35,751 bases of DNA from Pseudonocardiales bacterium (GTDB lineage: Bacteria > Actinomycetota > Actinomycetes > Mycobacteriales > Jatrophihabitantaceae): the NCBI GenBank assembly GCA_025966155.1, contig JAOPVO010000101.1, positions 1 to 35,751 of the forward strand, in the 5' to 3' direction. The notes beneath the pieces were generated by a model, which did no database searches, was not told the DNA's origin, and was given only the letters and a program-made list of their open reading frames with translations. The position numbers and the translations under genes are program-made. Below, piece after piece: positions 18,620-28,313 of the stretch (the first letter of the stretch is position 1; each line of letters begins with the position of its first letter).

Positions 18620-19522
18620 ATGTGGCCCATACTCTTCGGCGTGGACCGGCGGAGCTTCCTGATGGTGCTGGCGGCCGGCACGGCCGCCGCGATGGCCGGC
18701 TGCAGCCCAAGCTCGGACTCCTCGACGCCGGCGGGCGGCGCGTCGGCCGCGAACTCCCCCGTCGGCACGCGGGGGTCCTTTGCACCGATTACCCCGCCAT
18801 CTGCGGTGCCCGTCGTCGTCCCGACCACGCCGCCGGCGCCCCCGGCCCCTACGCCGACCCCGCCGCCGGCGCCCGTCGTCGTGCGCTCTGTCGACCCCAT
18901 GGTGCCGGGCTATCCGACGGTGATCACCCAGCTCAACGGCGCCGGATCGTCCCTCGCGTTGACCATCGACGACGGCGCGGACTCCTCGGTTGTGGCTGCC
19001 TATCTGCAGTTCATCCGCAGCAGCCGGGTCAAGGTGACGTTCTTCGTCAACGGCAGCCGACCCTCATGGACCGAGCATAAGGACGAGATCGCCACCCTGA
19101 TCGAAGCCGGCCTGGTACAGGTCGCCAACCACACGTGGAGCCACCCGGACATCACCACCATCTCCACCGCGGCCCTGCGCGATGAGCTCACCCGGAACGA
19201 GACCTTTATCCAGGACACCTGGGGCGTCAGCGGCCGGCCCTTCTTCCGCCCGCCGTTCGGGCGCTATAACGCCTCGACCAACCAGGTCGCAGCCGACCTC
19301 GGCTACACGATGATCACCATGTGGTGGGGATCCTTCGGCGACGCCGCGCTGCTGACCGAAGACGTTCTGCTGGCGCAGGCCCAGAAGTGGCTGCTGGCCC
19401 AGCGCATCGTCATCGGGCACGCCAACTACCCCACCGTCACCAACCTCTACGGGCAGATCCTGGACATCATCCGCAGCCGCGGATTGCAGACCGTTCTGCT
19501 GAGCGAGGCCTTCCCGCGCTGA
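18620..19522 (+). CDS. Polysaccharide deacetylase (NodB) family lipoprotein
   Basis: DRRSFLMVLAAGTAAAMAGCS signal/lipobox; Pro-rich linker; NodB motifs LTIDDGADSS, NHTWSHPDI, RPPFGRYN. GTG at 18641 is an alternative start. Confidence 0.88.
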   Translation: MWPILFGVDRRSFLMVLAAGTAAAMAGCSPSSDSSTPAGGASAANSPVGTRGSFAPITPPSAVPVVVPTTPPAPPAPTPTPPPAPVVVRSVDPMVPGYPTVITQLNGAGSSLALTIDDGADSSVVAAYLQFIRSSRVKVTFFVNGSRPSWTEHKDEIATLIEAGLVQVANHTWSHPDITTISTAALRDELTRNETFIQDTWGVSGRPFFRPPFGRYNASTNQVAADLGYTMITMWWGSFGDAALLTEDVLLAQAQKWLLAQRIVIGHANYPTVTNLYGQILDIIRSRGLQTVLLSEAFPR

Positions 19523-19620
19523 GGGGGCCTTAGCCGCCGCGGGCACGGGCGCAGGAACCGCCGCCGGTGGCCCCCCGTTGGCGCTACGAGAGTTCCGCCC
19601 ATCGAAGGAGACAGCAGCCC

Positions 19621-20076
19621 GTGGCTATCTGGAATCAGCTCAAGCAGTCCGCGCAGGGGATGCAGACCCAGCTCGTCGCCAAGAAGAACGACCTGAAGAG
19701 CGGCGCCTTCCGCGACGCCAGCATGGCAATGTGCGCGCTCGTCGCCGCAGCCGATGGCTCGATCGACGTCGAGGAGCGGCGCAAGGTGGCCGCCCTCATC
19801 ACCTCCAACGAGGTGCTGTCGAATTTCGCCGCCGATGACCTTCGGGCCCGGTTCGAGGACTACTGCAACAAGCTGTCCGCCGATTTCGACTTCGGCAAGG
19901 TCGGGGTCATCCAGGAGATCGCCAAGACGAAGAAGAAGCCGGCCGAGGCCCGTGCCGTGATCCAGATCGGCATTATCATCGGCGGCGCCGACGGGACATT
20001 CGACGAGCACGAGCGGGGCGTCGTCCGCGAGGCGTGCTTCGCAGTCGGCATCAGTCCCCAGGAGTTCGACCTCTAG
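19621..20076 (+). CDS. TerB family (tellurite resistance-like) protein
   Basis: GTG start (VAIWNQLKQSAQGMQTQL) preceded by GAAGGAGA; TerB motifs MCALVAAADGSIDVEERRK and GIIIGGADGTFDEHE. Confidence 0.88.
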   Translation: MAIWNQLKQSAQGMQTQLVAKKNDLKSGAFRDASMAMCALVAAADGSIDVEERRKVAALITSNEVLSNFAADDLRARFEDYCNKLSADFDFGKVGVIQEIAKTKKKPAEARAVIQIGIIIGGADGTFDEHERGVVREACFAVGISPQEFDL

Positions 20077-20270
20077 CTCAGGCCGGCGGCGTCCTCGGCG
20101 TCCAGTGCGTCGAGGGCGGCGCCGACATCGGGATCCGCGAGCATCTCCAGGAGCAGCTGCTGCTCGTGGAATCCCGGGCCCTGGCCGCCCGCCACGGGGT
20201 CGAACTCCGCCGGGCTCTCGGCCGCGATGTCCAGAATGACCTCGCCGCGAGCTGCCTGCTGATCGCCCAT
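20073..20270 (-). CDS. Small acidic hypothetical protein (65 aa)
   Basis: ATG preceded on the minus strand by AAGGAGG with suitable spacing (AAGGAGGCTCCAGATG); stop overlaps the terB stop within CTAG. Confidence 0.6.
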   Translation of the reverse strand: MGDQQAARGEVILDIAAESPAEFDPVAGGQGPGFHEQQLLLEMLADPDVGAALDALDAEDAAGLS

Positions 20271-20408
20271 CTGGAGCCTCCTTCGTGGTTCGCATCCCGA
20301 TCACCGTTGCGGCGGATCCCGGTGCGGCCTTAGCGTCCCCCCACCCGAGATTTCTAGACCAGTCGGCAACGGCGCGGCTGGTTCATCGGCGAAACAGGAG
20401 GAACACCA

Positions 20409-21497
20409 GTGAAGGCTGCAGTACTCGAAGCTATCGGCCAGCCCATGGTCATCGACGACATCGACATCGCAGATCCCATCGGGCGCGAGGTGCTGGTCGA
20501 GGTCAAGGCCAACGGCCTCTGCCATTCGGACCTGCATATGGCCGAGAACAACTTCGGCACGGTTCTGCCCGCGGTGTTCGGCCACGAGCTGTCCGGCATC
20601 GTCAGCGCGATCGGCCCCAACGTCACAGGTTTCGCCGTGGGCGATCACGTCGTGGGCTCCTTGATCAGCCACTGCGGGGCCTGCGAGCGCTGCCTGGCCG
20701 GGCGCACATACCAGTGCCGCAACCGAGCGGCCACGGCGCGCACGGCGGACCAGGCGCCGCGCCTGACCCGCGCGGGGCTGCCCGTCACCCAGGGCTTCAG
20801 CCTCGCCGGGTTCGCCGAGCAGGCTCTCGTCCACGAGAACAACATCGTCAAGGTCACCAAGGACATCGCGTTCGACAAGGCCGCCCTTCTGGGCTGCGGC
20901 GTCATCACCGGCGCCGGGGCAGTGGTGAATTCCGGCCAGGTCCGGGTCGGGGAGACCGTCGCGGTCATCGGCTGCGGCGGCGTGGGCCTGTCGGCCATCC
21001 AGGGTGCGCGCCTGTCCGGCGCGCTGCGCATCATCGCGATCGACCTCCAGCCGGGCAAGCTCGCCCTCGCCCGCGCGATGGGCGCCACCGACACGGTCAA
21101 CCCAGCCGACGGCGATCCCATCAAGCAGGTCCAGGAGCTCACCGGCGGCCTGGGCGTCGACCACGCCTTCGAGGTCATCGGCCTCAAGGAGACGGCTATG
21201 CAGGCCTACGGGATGCTCGCGACCGGCGGCACCGCGTATCTGATCGGGATCCAGAAGCCGGGAACCATCTTCGAGATGGCCGGCGGCAACTTCCTGGGCA
21301 CCCAGCGCAACCTGCGCGGCGTGTACATGGGCTCGAGCAACTTCAAGGTCGATGTGCCGATGTATGCGGAGTACTACCTGCAGGGCCGGTTCAATCTCGA
21401 CGACCTGGTCAGCCAGACCATCCCGCTGGACAAGGTCAACGAAGGCTACGAGGACCTCAAGAAGGGCGAGGTCGCCCGCTCGGTGGTCGTTTTCTGA
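20409..21497 (+). CDS. Zinc-dependent alcohol dehydrogenase family protein
   Basis: 362 aa; CHSDLH, GHELSG, CGACERCLAGRTYQC structural-Zn lobe, GCGGVGLSAIQGA Rossmann motif. Confidence 0.92.
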   Translation: MKAAVLEAIGQPMVIDDIDIADPIGREVLVEVKANGLCHSDLHMAENNFGTVLPAVFGHELSGIVSAIGPNVTGFAVGDHVVGSLISHCGACERCLAGRTYQCRNRAATARTADQAPRLTRAGLPVTQGFSLAGFAEQALVHENNIVKVTKDIAFDKAALLGCGVITGAGAVVNSGQVRVGETVAVIGCGGVGLSAIQGARLSGALRIIAIDLQPGKLALARAMGATDTVNPADGDPIKQVQELTGGLGVDHAFEVIGLKETAMQAYGMLATGGTAYLIGIQKPGTIFEMAGGNFLGTQRNLRGVYMGSSNFKVDVPMYAEYYLQGRFNLDDLVSQTIPLDKVNEGYEDLKKGEVARSVVVF

Positions 21498-21700
21498 CCA
21501 GTGGGAACTCGTTCCGCCCAGATCTGACGCAACCGCCTCTCATTTGGTATCTTTAGGCCGATGTCTTGCAAGTTTCACGATCGTCTTGTGCTTTAGGCGT
21601 GGTGGCTCAGCAGGCTTCAGCCAGCAACTAGGGACGATTTGACGCCGCACCGTCCCCGGGAGCGTTCACCACGTGCGGCAACTAGCTAGGAGATAAGTAC

Positions 21701-21904
21701 ATGGCACAGGGCACCGTGAAGTGGTTCAACGCCGAAAAGGGCTTCGGATTCATTGCTCCCGACGAGAGTGGCCCGGACGTCTTCGTCCACTACTCGGCGA
21801 TCGCGACCACTGGATACCGCAGCCTCGACGAGAACCAGAAGGTCGAGTACGACGTCACGCAGGGCCAGAAGGGCCCGCAGGCGGAGAACGTTCGCCCGCT
21901 CTAA
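21701..21904 (+). CDS. Cold-shock protein (CspA family)
   Basis: 67 aa; [34 protein letters not shown]; upstream AGGAG. Confidence 0.97.
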   Translation: MAQGTVKWFNAEKGFGFIAPDESGPDVFVHYSAIATTGYRSLDENQKVEYDVTQGQKGPQAENVRPL

Positions 21905-21916
21905 GTCTTCGACTTC

Positions 21917-21950
21917 AGAGAACCCCCTGCCTTCGGGCAGGGGGTTCTCT
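21917..21950 (+). terminator. Strong intrinsic-type terminator after the csp gene
   Basis: AGAGAACCCCCTGCC-TTCG-GGCAGGGGGTTCTCT, perfect 15-bp stem with a UUCG tetraloop. Confidence 0.92.
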
Positions 21951-22008
21951 GCGTTCCGGGGCCGACGCGCACAGGTCGTTCAGGGCATCCAGTGGGTACG
22001 CCATCGCC

Positions 22009-22233
22009 ATGACCTCCCCTGATCCCGACCCCGCCAGCACCCCCGGACTCGAGCCCGGCGGCGGCGTGCGCCCGGGCGACACCCCGCCCGGGGAGGCGAG
22101 CACAACCGAGGCCATCAGTCATCGGGAGGCCGCCCCCGCCCGGGTGCTGCCGTTCGCCGCGCTGGGCGCTATCGGCGTGCTTGTGCTGCTGATCGTGGTG
22201 TTCTTCGTGGCTCGGGCCATCGATCTGCTCTAG
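22009..22233 (+). CDS. Small single-TM protein, DUF6480-like
   Basis: MTSPDPDPASTPGLEPGGGVRPGDTPPGEAS N-terminus and one C-terminal TM helix. Confidence 0.75.
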   Translation: MTSPDPDPASTPGLEPGGGVRPGDTPPGEASTTEAISHREAAPARVLPFAALGAIGVLVLLIVVFFVARAIDLL

Positions 22234-22278
22234 CCCGCGTTGCGGCTGTCGGGCTCGCGCTTGTAGTACACATGCGCG

Positions 22279-22794
22279 ATGATCCGAATGGGGCGCCTTG
22301 ACGAGATCGAGCGCTTTCGAGAGATCGAGCGGGCCGCGGGCGCGCCGTTCCGGGACCTCGGCATGGCCCGGATCGCCGATGATGAGCCGCCGGGAGCCGA
22401 CGCGCTGGCCCTTCGGGTGCGGGCCGATCGGCTCTGGGTCTTCGCCGACGCCAAGGACATCCCCGTCGCCTATCTGATGGCGGATCCGCTCGGATCGCAC
22501 GCCCACATCGAGCAGGTGTCTGTTCACCCGGACGTGGCCCGCCGTGGGCTGGGCGCGGTCCTGATCGAGCAAGCGGGCCGCTGGGGCGTGAGCGCGGGTT
22601 TGGCGGATCTCACGCTCTGCACCTTCGTCGGCGTCGCTTGGAATGCGCCCTACTACGCGCGACTGGGGTTCCGCGCCGTCCCCGATGATGAGCTGGACGG
22701 CCGCCTGGCGGCATTGCGCCGGCACGAGGGCGAGCTCGGGCTGGACCAGTGGCCGCGCACCGTCATGGTCCGCTCGCTGACCCGGACGCAGTGA
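22279..22794 (+). CDS. GNAT family N-acetyltransferase
   Basis: 171 aa; acetyl-CoA site IEQVSVHPDVARRGLGAVLIEQ; NAPYYARLGF. Confidence 0.88.
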   Translation: MIRMGRLDEIERFREIERAAGAPFRDLGMARIADDEPPGADALALRVRADRLWVFADAKDIPVAYLMADPLGSHAHIEQVSVHPDVARRGLGAVLIEQAGRWGVSAGLADLTLCTFVGVAWNAPYYARLGFRAVPDDELDGRLAALRRHEGELGLDQWPRTVMVRSLTRTQ

Positions 22795-22853
22795 TCCACT
22801 GCGCTAGATTGACGGCCACATCACGAACCTGTGCGCTCTGGAGGCCGAGCTAG

Positions 22854-25316
22854 TTGACCATCGAGCAGCAGGTTGAGGTCGCGGCGCCGGACCTCGCCAC
22901 GCCGGACAGCGGCCTGACCGCCGCCCAGGTGGCCGAGCGCGTTGCCGCCGGGCGGACCAACGCCGTCGACGTCAGCACCAGCCGAACGCCGTGGGAGATC
23001 GTCCGCAGCAATGTGTTCACCGTCTTCAACGGGCTGCTGGTCACCCTCTTCATCATCATCCTCACCACCGGGCGATGGCAGAACGGGCTGTTCGGCGGTG
23101 TGATCATTGCCAACTCGGCCATCGGCATCTTCCAGGAGCTGCGGGCCAAGCGGACGCTGGATCGGCTCGCGATCCTCAACGCCCCGCACGCCCGGGCGGT
23201 GCGCGACGGCGTCGAGGCGCAGGTCGATCTGGACGACATCGTCGCCGACGACCTGCTCGTCCTTGCAACCGGCGATCAGGTGCCCGCCGACGGCATCGTC
23301 ACCGCGTCCGAGGGGATGGAGGTCGACGAGTCGCTGCTCACCGGGGAGTCCGACGCCGTCGACAAGGCCCCCGGGGACGAGGTCCGGTCCGGGTCCATCG
23401 TCGTCGCCGGATCCGGTCGCTTCCAGGCCACCGCGATCGGGGCCGAGGCCTACGCCACTCGGCTGGCGACCGAGGCCCGGCGGCGCTCGGTCACCCACTC
23501 CGAGCTGGTCGCCGGCACCAACCGGCTGCTGCGCTGGATCTCCCTCATCATGCTGATTGTCGGGCCGTTCCTGCTGTGGAGCCAGTTCCGCAGCAAGGAC
23601 AACGAGACCTGGCAGGACGCGATGACCGGCACCGTGGCCGCTCTGGTCGGGATGGTCCCCGAGGGGCTCGTGCTGCTGACCAGCCTGGCGTTCATGCTCG
23701 GGACGCTGACCCTGGCCCGGAAGAACGTCCTGGTGCAGGAACTGCCGGCCGTCGAGGGCCTGGCTCGCGTCGATGTCGTGTGCCTGGACAAAACCGGGAC
23801 GCTGACCCACGGCGATGTCGAGTTCGACCTGCTCGAGGCACTCTCGGATCGGCCCGAGGACGACGTGCACCAGGCTCTGGGGGTGCTCGCGGCATCCGGG
23901 GACGCCAATGCCACCGCACAGGCGGTGGCGAGGGCCTTCCCCACGTCCTCATGGACCTCAACCGGCGGCGTGCCCTTCTCCTCCGCCCGCAAATGGTCGA
24001 CCTGCGACATCGACGGGCACGGCACCTGGATCTTCGGCGCACCGGAGATGATCCTGGCCTCCCCCGACGGCGAGGCCCAGCAGCAGGCGCGCGATCGGGC
24101 CGACGCACTGGCGTCGCAGGGCCGACGGGTGCTGCTGCTGGCCTACTGCGACAAGCCCGCGATCAGCGGCACGCGCGAGGACGCGGGCGCCGGCAGCGGG
24201 AGCGCGCCGGCCCGGCTTCCCGCCGGCCTGGCCCCGGTCACCCTGGTGGTGCTGGCCGAGCGCATCCGCGAGGACGCCGCGGAGACGCTGCGCTACTTCA
24301 CCGAGCAGGGCGTGGCGCTCAAGGTGATTTCCGGGGACAACCCGCGCACCGTCGGGGCGGTGGCGGCCAAGGTCGGCGTTCCGGGCGTGAGCGGTGCCGA
24401 CGATGCCATCGACGCGCGCACGCTGCCCGACGACATCGCGGAGCTGGCCGAGATCCTCGAGACCCATAGCGTCTTCGGGCGGGTCACGCCGTACCAGAAG
24501 CGGGCCTTCGTCAAGGCGCTGCAGAGCAAGGGCCATGTCGTGGCGATGACCGGCGATGGCGTGAATGACGCGCTTGCCCTCAAGGACGCGGACATCGGCG
24601 TCGCGATGGGCAACGGCTCTCCCGCGACGCGCGCCGTGGCGCAGCTGGTGCTCATGGACGGCAAGTTCGCGCACCTCCCCGACGTCGTGGCCGAGGGGCG
24701 ACGCGTGATCGCCAACATCGAGCGGGCATCGAACCTGTTCCTAGTCAAGAACATCTACTCCCTCGTGCTGGCGCTGATCACCGCCGTCACGGCGAACGCA
24801 TACCCATTGGCGCCTATCCAGCTCACGCTGATCTCCGCGGTCACGATCGGCGTGCCCGCGTTCCTCCTGGCGCTCGGGCCGAACCGCCGCCGCTACGTCC
24901 CCGGGTTCCTCAGCCGGGTGCTGCGCTTCGCCATCCCCACCGGCGTCGTCACCGGGCTGGCGGCGTACGGGGCCTACCGCGCGACGCGGTTCCTGGAGGA
25001 CGGGGCCGGCGTCGACGAGGCCCGGACGACGGCGACGATCACGGTGCTGGTGGTGTCGCTGTGGACGCTGCTCGTGCTGGCCCGCCCGCTCAAGACGTGG
25101 AAGCTCGGCCTGGTCTGCGCAATGGCCCTGATCGTCGCCGCCGTGGTCGCGATCCCGCCCCTGGGCCACGGGATCTTCCTCTTCGAGACGACGCCGCAGC
25201 GGGTGCTGACCGCGCTGGTGGCCGGGGCGATCGGCGCGGCGCTGGTCGAGATCGCGTCGCGGATCTCCTCGATCGGGGCCAAGTACGAGGACGAGACCAC
25301 GCCTCTCCCCGTCTAG
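22854..25316 (+). CDS. P-type cation-transporting ATPase (CtpE-like)
   Basis: 820 aa, TTG start after GGAGG; LTGES, DKTGTLTHG, MTGDGVNDALALKDADIGVAMG motifs. Confidence 0.92.
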   Translation: MTIEQQVEVAAPDLATPDSGLTAAQVAERVAAGRTNAVDVSTSRTPWEIVRSNVFTVFNGLLVTLFIIILTTGRWQNGLFGGVIIANSAIGIFQELRAKRTLDRLAILNAPHARAVRDGVEAQVDLDDIVADDLLVLATGDQVPADGIVTASEGMEVDESLLTGESDAVDKAPGDEVRSGSIVVAGSGRFQATAIGAEAYATRLATEARRRSVTHSELVAGTNRLLRWISLIMLIVGPFLLWSQFRSKDNETWQDAMTGTVAALVGMVPEGLVLLTSLAFMLGTLTLARKNVLVQELPAVEGLARVDVVCLDKTGTLTHGDVEFDLLEALSDRPEDDVHQALGVLAASGDANATAQAVARAFPTSSWTSTGGVPFSSARKWSTCDIDGHGTWIFGAPEMILASPDGEAQQQARDRADALASQGRRVLLLAYCDKPAISGTREDAGAGSGSAPARLPAGLAPVTLVVLAERIREDAAETLRYFTEQGVALKVISGDNPRTVGAVAAKVGVPGVSGADDAIDARTLPDDIAELAEILETHSVFGRVTPYQKRAFVKALQSKGHVVAMTGDGVNDALALKDADIGVAMGNGSPATRAVAQLVLMDGKFAHLPDVVAEGRRVIANIERASNLFLVKNIYSLVLALITAVTANAYPLAPIQLTLISAVTIGVPAFLLALGPNRRRYVPGFLSRVLRFAIPTGVVTGLAAYGAYRATRFLEDGAGVDEARTTATITVLVVSLWTLLVLARPLKTWKLGLVCAMALIVAAVVAIPPLGHGIFLFETTPQRVLTALVAGAIGAALVEIASRISSIGAKYEDETTPLPV

Positions 25317-25320
25317 CGGC

Positions 25321-26406
25321 TCACATCATGACGACGGAGCGCAGCACCTCGCCGCGCTTCATCGACTCGAACGCCGCCTCGATGCCGGTGATCTCGATCT
25401 TCTCCGACACGAACTGGTCCAGCGGCAGCCGGCCCTGCAGGTAGAGATTGATCAGCGTCGGGAAGTCGCGCTCGGGCAGGCAGTCGCCGTACCAGGACGA
25501 CATCAACCGTCCGCCGCGCCCGAACACATCGAGCAGCGGGATCTCCAGCGTCATTTCCGGCGTCGGCACACCGACGAGCACGACGGTGCCGGCCAGATCG
25601 CGGCCGTAGAACGCCTGCTTCCACGTCTCTGGGCGCCCAACCGCATCGATGACCACGTCGGCGCCGAAGCCGCCAGTGAGCGCCTGGATCGCCGTGACCG
25701 CGTCCTCCCGGCTGGAGTTGACGAGGTGGGTCGCGCCGAGACCGCGGGCCGCCTCGAGCTTCCGGTCGTCGAGGTCGACGGCGATGATGATCGCCGCGCC
25801 GGCAAGGCGGGCCCCGGCGATGGCGGCCGCGCCGACCCCGCCGCAGCCGATGACCGCGACCGAGTCGCCGCGGGTGACGGCGCCGGTGTTGATCGCCGCG
25901 CCCAGCCCGGCCATGACGCCGCAGCCCAGCAGGCCGGCAACCTCGGGCGGGGCGGCCGGGTCGACCTTGGTGCACTGCCCGGCGGCCACGAGCGTCGTCT
26001 CGATGAACGCCCCGATGCCGAGCGCCGGGGACAGCTCGGTGCCGTCCTCGAGCGTCATCTTCTGCGTGGCGTTGTGGGTGCTGAAGCAGTACCAGGGCTT
26101 GCCGCGGGTGCAGGCCCGGCACTGTCCGCAGACCGCGCGCCAGTTGAGCACGACGTAGTCCCCGACCGCGACGTGCGTGACGCCCTCGCCGATCGCGGAG
26201 ACCGTCCCGGCGGCCTCATGGCCCAGCAGGAACGGGAAGTCGTCGCTGATCCCGCCTTCGCGGTAGTGCAGGTCGGTGTGGCAGACGCCGCAGGCGGCGA
26301 TGTCGACCAGCGCCTCGCCGGGCCCGGGGTCCGGGACGGTGATCGTCCGAAGCTCCACCGGGGCGCCCTTGGCCATGGCCACGATCCCCTGCACCTGACG
26401 ACTCAT
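25321..26406 (-). CDS. S-(hydroxymethyl)mycothiol dehydrogenase / Zn-alcohol dehydrogenase
   Basis: 361 aa; [53 protein letters not shown] matches mycothiol-dependent formaldehyde dehydrogenase. Confidence 0.88.
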   Translation of the reverse strand: MSRQVQGIVAMAKGAPVELRTITVPDPGPGEALVDIAACGVCHTDLHYREGGISDDFPFLLGHEAAGTVSAIGEGVTHVAVGDYVVLNWRAVCGQCRACTRGKPWYCFSTHNATQKMTLEDGTELSPALGIGAFIETTLVAAGQCTKVDPAAPPEVAGLLGCGVMAGLGAAINTGAVTRGDSVAVIGCGGVGAAAIAGARLAGAAIIIAVDLDDRKLEAARGLGATHLVNSSREDAVTAIQALTGGFGADVVIDAVGRPETWKQAFYGRDLAGTVVLVGVPTPEMTLEIPLLDVFGRGGRLMSSWYGDCLPERDFPTLINLYLQGRLPLDQFVSEKIEITGIEAAFESMKRGEVLRSVVMM

Positions 26407-26530
26407 CGCGCGACTCCTGCCTCACCGCCCGGCGCTGGTCCGCCCCGGATCGAGGCGACCCTATCCGGCGCTCCTACGACGCCGCCCCCGCCGGGTTGTC
26501 CTGGGGCCATAGGTTCCGAAGCCCAGCGGG

Positions 26531-28084
26531 TTAGGCGGGAACGGCCTCGGCCTCGGCCTTGTCGTCGGCCTCCTGGGCGTTGCGGTAGGCGCTGCGGCTG
26601 GCCAGGCTGGTGAACACCGCGAGCAGCGACACTGCGGCCATCACGCTGAAGGCGATGCGATAGCCGGCGACCAGCTCATCGACGGCCGCCGAGCCGAGTT
26701 GCGATGCGGTCCCGGCGAATACCGCATGGCGCAGGACATCGGACAGGGGCGCGGTCAGGAGCGTCAGCGCCATAGCGATGCCGATGGTGTTCGCCGTGTT
26801 CTGCACGGTGATACGCACCGCGTTCGTGCTGCCGACCTGATCGTTCGGCGTCCCCTCGAGGATCGAGGTGATGTTCGAGGGCTGGAAGATCCCGGAGCCC
26901 AAGCCCACCAGCACCAGCCCGCAGCACACGGGCAGGAAGCCGGCCTCCGCGCCGGTGGTGATGGCCATGACGACCATGCCGGCGGTGGTGATCGCCGAGC
27001 CGATCGTCGACACCGTGCGCGGCAGCATGTGCTTGGTGACGAAGCCGACCGATGCCGCGGCGACCGCATTGGCCGCGGACATCGGCAGCAGCATCAGCCC
27101 GGCGTGCAGCGCCGTCTCGCCCTTCGCGGCCTGGAAGTACAGCGCGGCGATGATGACCACCGAGCTTCGCGCGATCGAGTTGATCAGGCCGGCGAGGATC
27201 GCCATCGTGAACGGACGGCGCTTGAAGAGGCTGATATTGAGCAGGGGGTTCGTCGCGCGCTTCTCCCACCACACGAACAGCGGGATGAAGACGACGGCGA
27301 GGAGGAAGCCCACCCGGACCAGGGCGCTCTCCCAGCCGGCGTTGCTCACACTGGACAGCGCGACGACGAAGCCGCCGAGCCCGAGAATGAGCAGCACGTT
27401 GCCGCGCAAGTCCAGGCCGGTGAACTTTCGGCTGGACGGGACCTTGCGCAGGATTTTCCAGCCCCAGATCAGGCACACGACGCCGAACGGGACGTTGAAC
27501 CAGAAGACCCATCGCCAGCCCAGGGTCGTGGCGAGCGCGCCGCCCACGGTTGGGCCGAGGAGCTGGGCGATGGAGAACGAGGTCATATAGAGGCCAAGGC
27601 CGCGCCCGAGCATGTGCGGCGGGAAGGCGGCGCTGACGATGGCGGCGCTGTTGGTCAGCAGCATCGCGGCGGCGATCGCCTGGACGATGCGCAGCCCGAT
27701 CAGCACCTGCACATTGGGCGAGAGCCCGGCCAGGAGGCTGACGCCGGTGAAGATGCCCAGCCCCAGCAGGTACATCGAGCGGCGGCCCATGACGTCGGCG
27801 AGGCGGCCGCAGGCCAGCGTGACGCACGTCGTGACCAGGGCGAAGACGATGAGGATCCAACTGGCCTCGGCGCTGGTTGCGTCGAAGTGCCGCACAACCT
27901 CCGGCAGCGCGATGTTCAGCGTGTTCTGGTTGAGCGACGTCAGGATGCTGGCCATCACCACGACCGACAGCGCGCGCCAGGCATAGCGCAGGTCGTCGGT
28001 GTCGCCGCCGTCTGCGTCGACGGCGCCGGCCGTGCTGACGGCGCCCGTGCTCTTCGCTGCCTGCGGCACTGCAGTGCTCCTCAT
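26531..28084 (-). CDS. MFS transporter, DHA2 (EmrB/QacA-like) family
   Basis: Start MRSTAVPQAAKSTG at 28084; LACGRLADVMGRRSMYLLG MFS motif; about 14 TM. Confidence 0.9.
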   Translation of the reverse strand: MRSTAVPQAAKSTGAVSTAGAVDADGGDTDDLRYAWRALSVVVMASILTSLNQNTLNIALPEVVRHFDATSAEASWILIVFALVTTCVTLACGRLADVMGRRSMYLLGLGIFTGVSLLAGLSPNVQVLIGLRIVQAIAAAMLLTNSAAIVSAAFPPHMLGRGLGLYMTSFSIAQLLGPTVGGALATTLGWRWVFWFNVPFGVVCLIWGWKILRKVPSSRKFTGLDLRGNVLLILGLGGFVVALSSVSNAGWESALVRVGFLLAVVFIPLFVWWEKRATNPLLNISLFKRRPFTMAILAGLINSIARSSVVIIAALYFQAAKGETALHAGLMLLPMSAANAVAAASVGFVTKHMLPRTVSTIGSAITTAGMVVMAITTGAEAGFLPVCCGLVLVGLGSGIFQPSNITSILEGTPNDQVGSTNAVRITVQNTANTIGIAMALTLLTAPLSDVLRHAVFAGTASQLGSAAVDELVAGYRIAFSVMAAVSLLAVFTSLASRSAYRNAQEADDKAEAEAVPA

Positions 28085-28313
28085 GACGTTGCTTCGATTC
28101 GGGCGGCCCGCTGCGCTGCTGCGGCGGACTGCTCCATGCTCACCGGTTGGCCCGACATTGTTAGCCCAACGAATGATTCTCGCGCCGAGGCGCGCACGGC
28201 AGGGGCAAAGCCGTGTGACTCGGCCCATATCCGGGATCGAACCGGATTATCCGTTCCGCATATGCCGTTACGGTACGCGAGCTCCACCCACCCCCAGCAG
28301 CTGAGGATCGTGC

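Noticed and set aside
18800-18895. Pro/Thr-rich repetitive stretch
   Set aside because: Ordinary extracytoplasmic linker between lipobox and NodB domain.
19621-20076. Possible tellurite-resistance operon
   Set aside because: Only one TerB-like gene; no terC, terD, terZ or related genes nearby.
20409-26406. Two Zn-alcohol dehydrogenases as a recent tandem duplication
   Set aside because: They are divergent in sequence, on opposite strands, and separated by csp, GNAT and ATPase genes; ancient paralogues are more likely.
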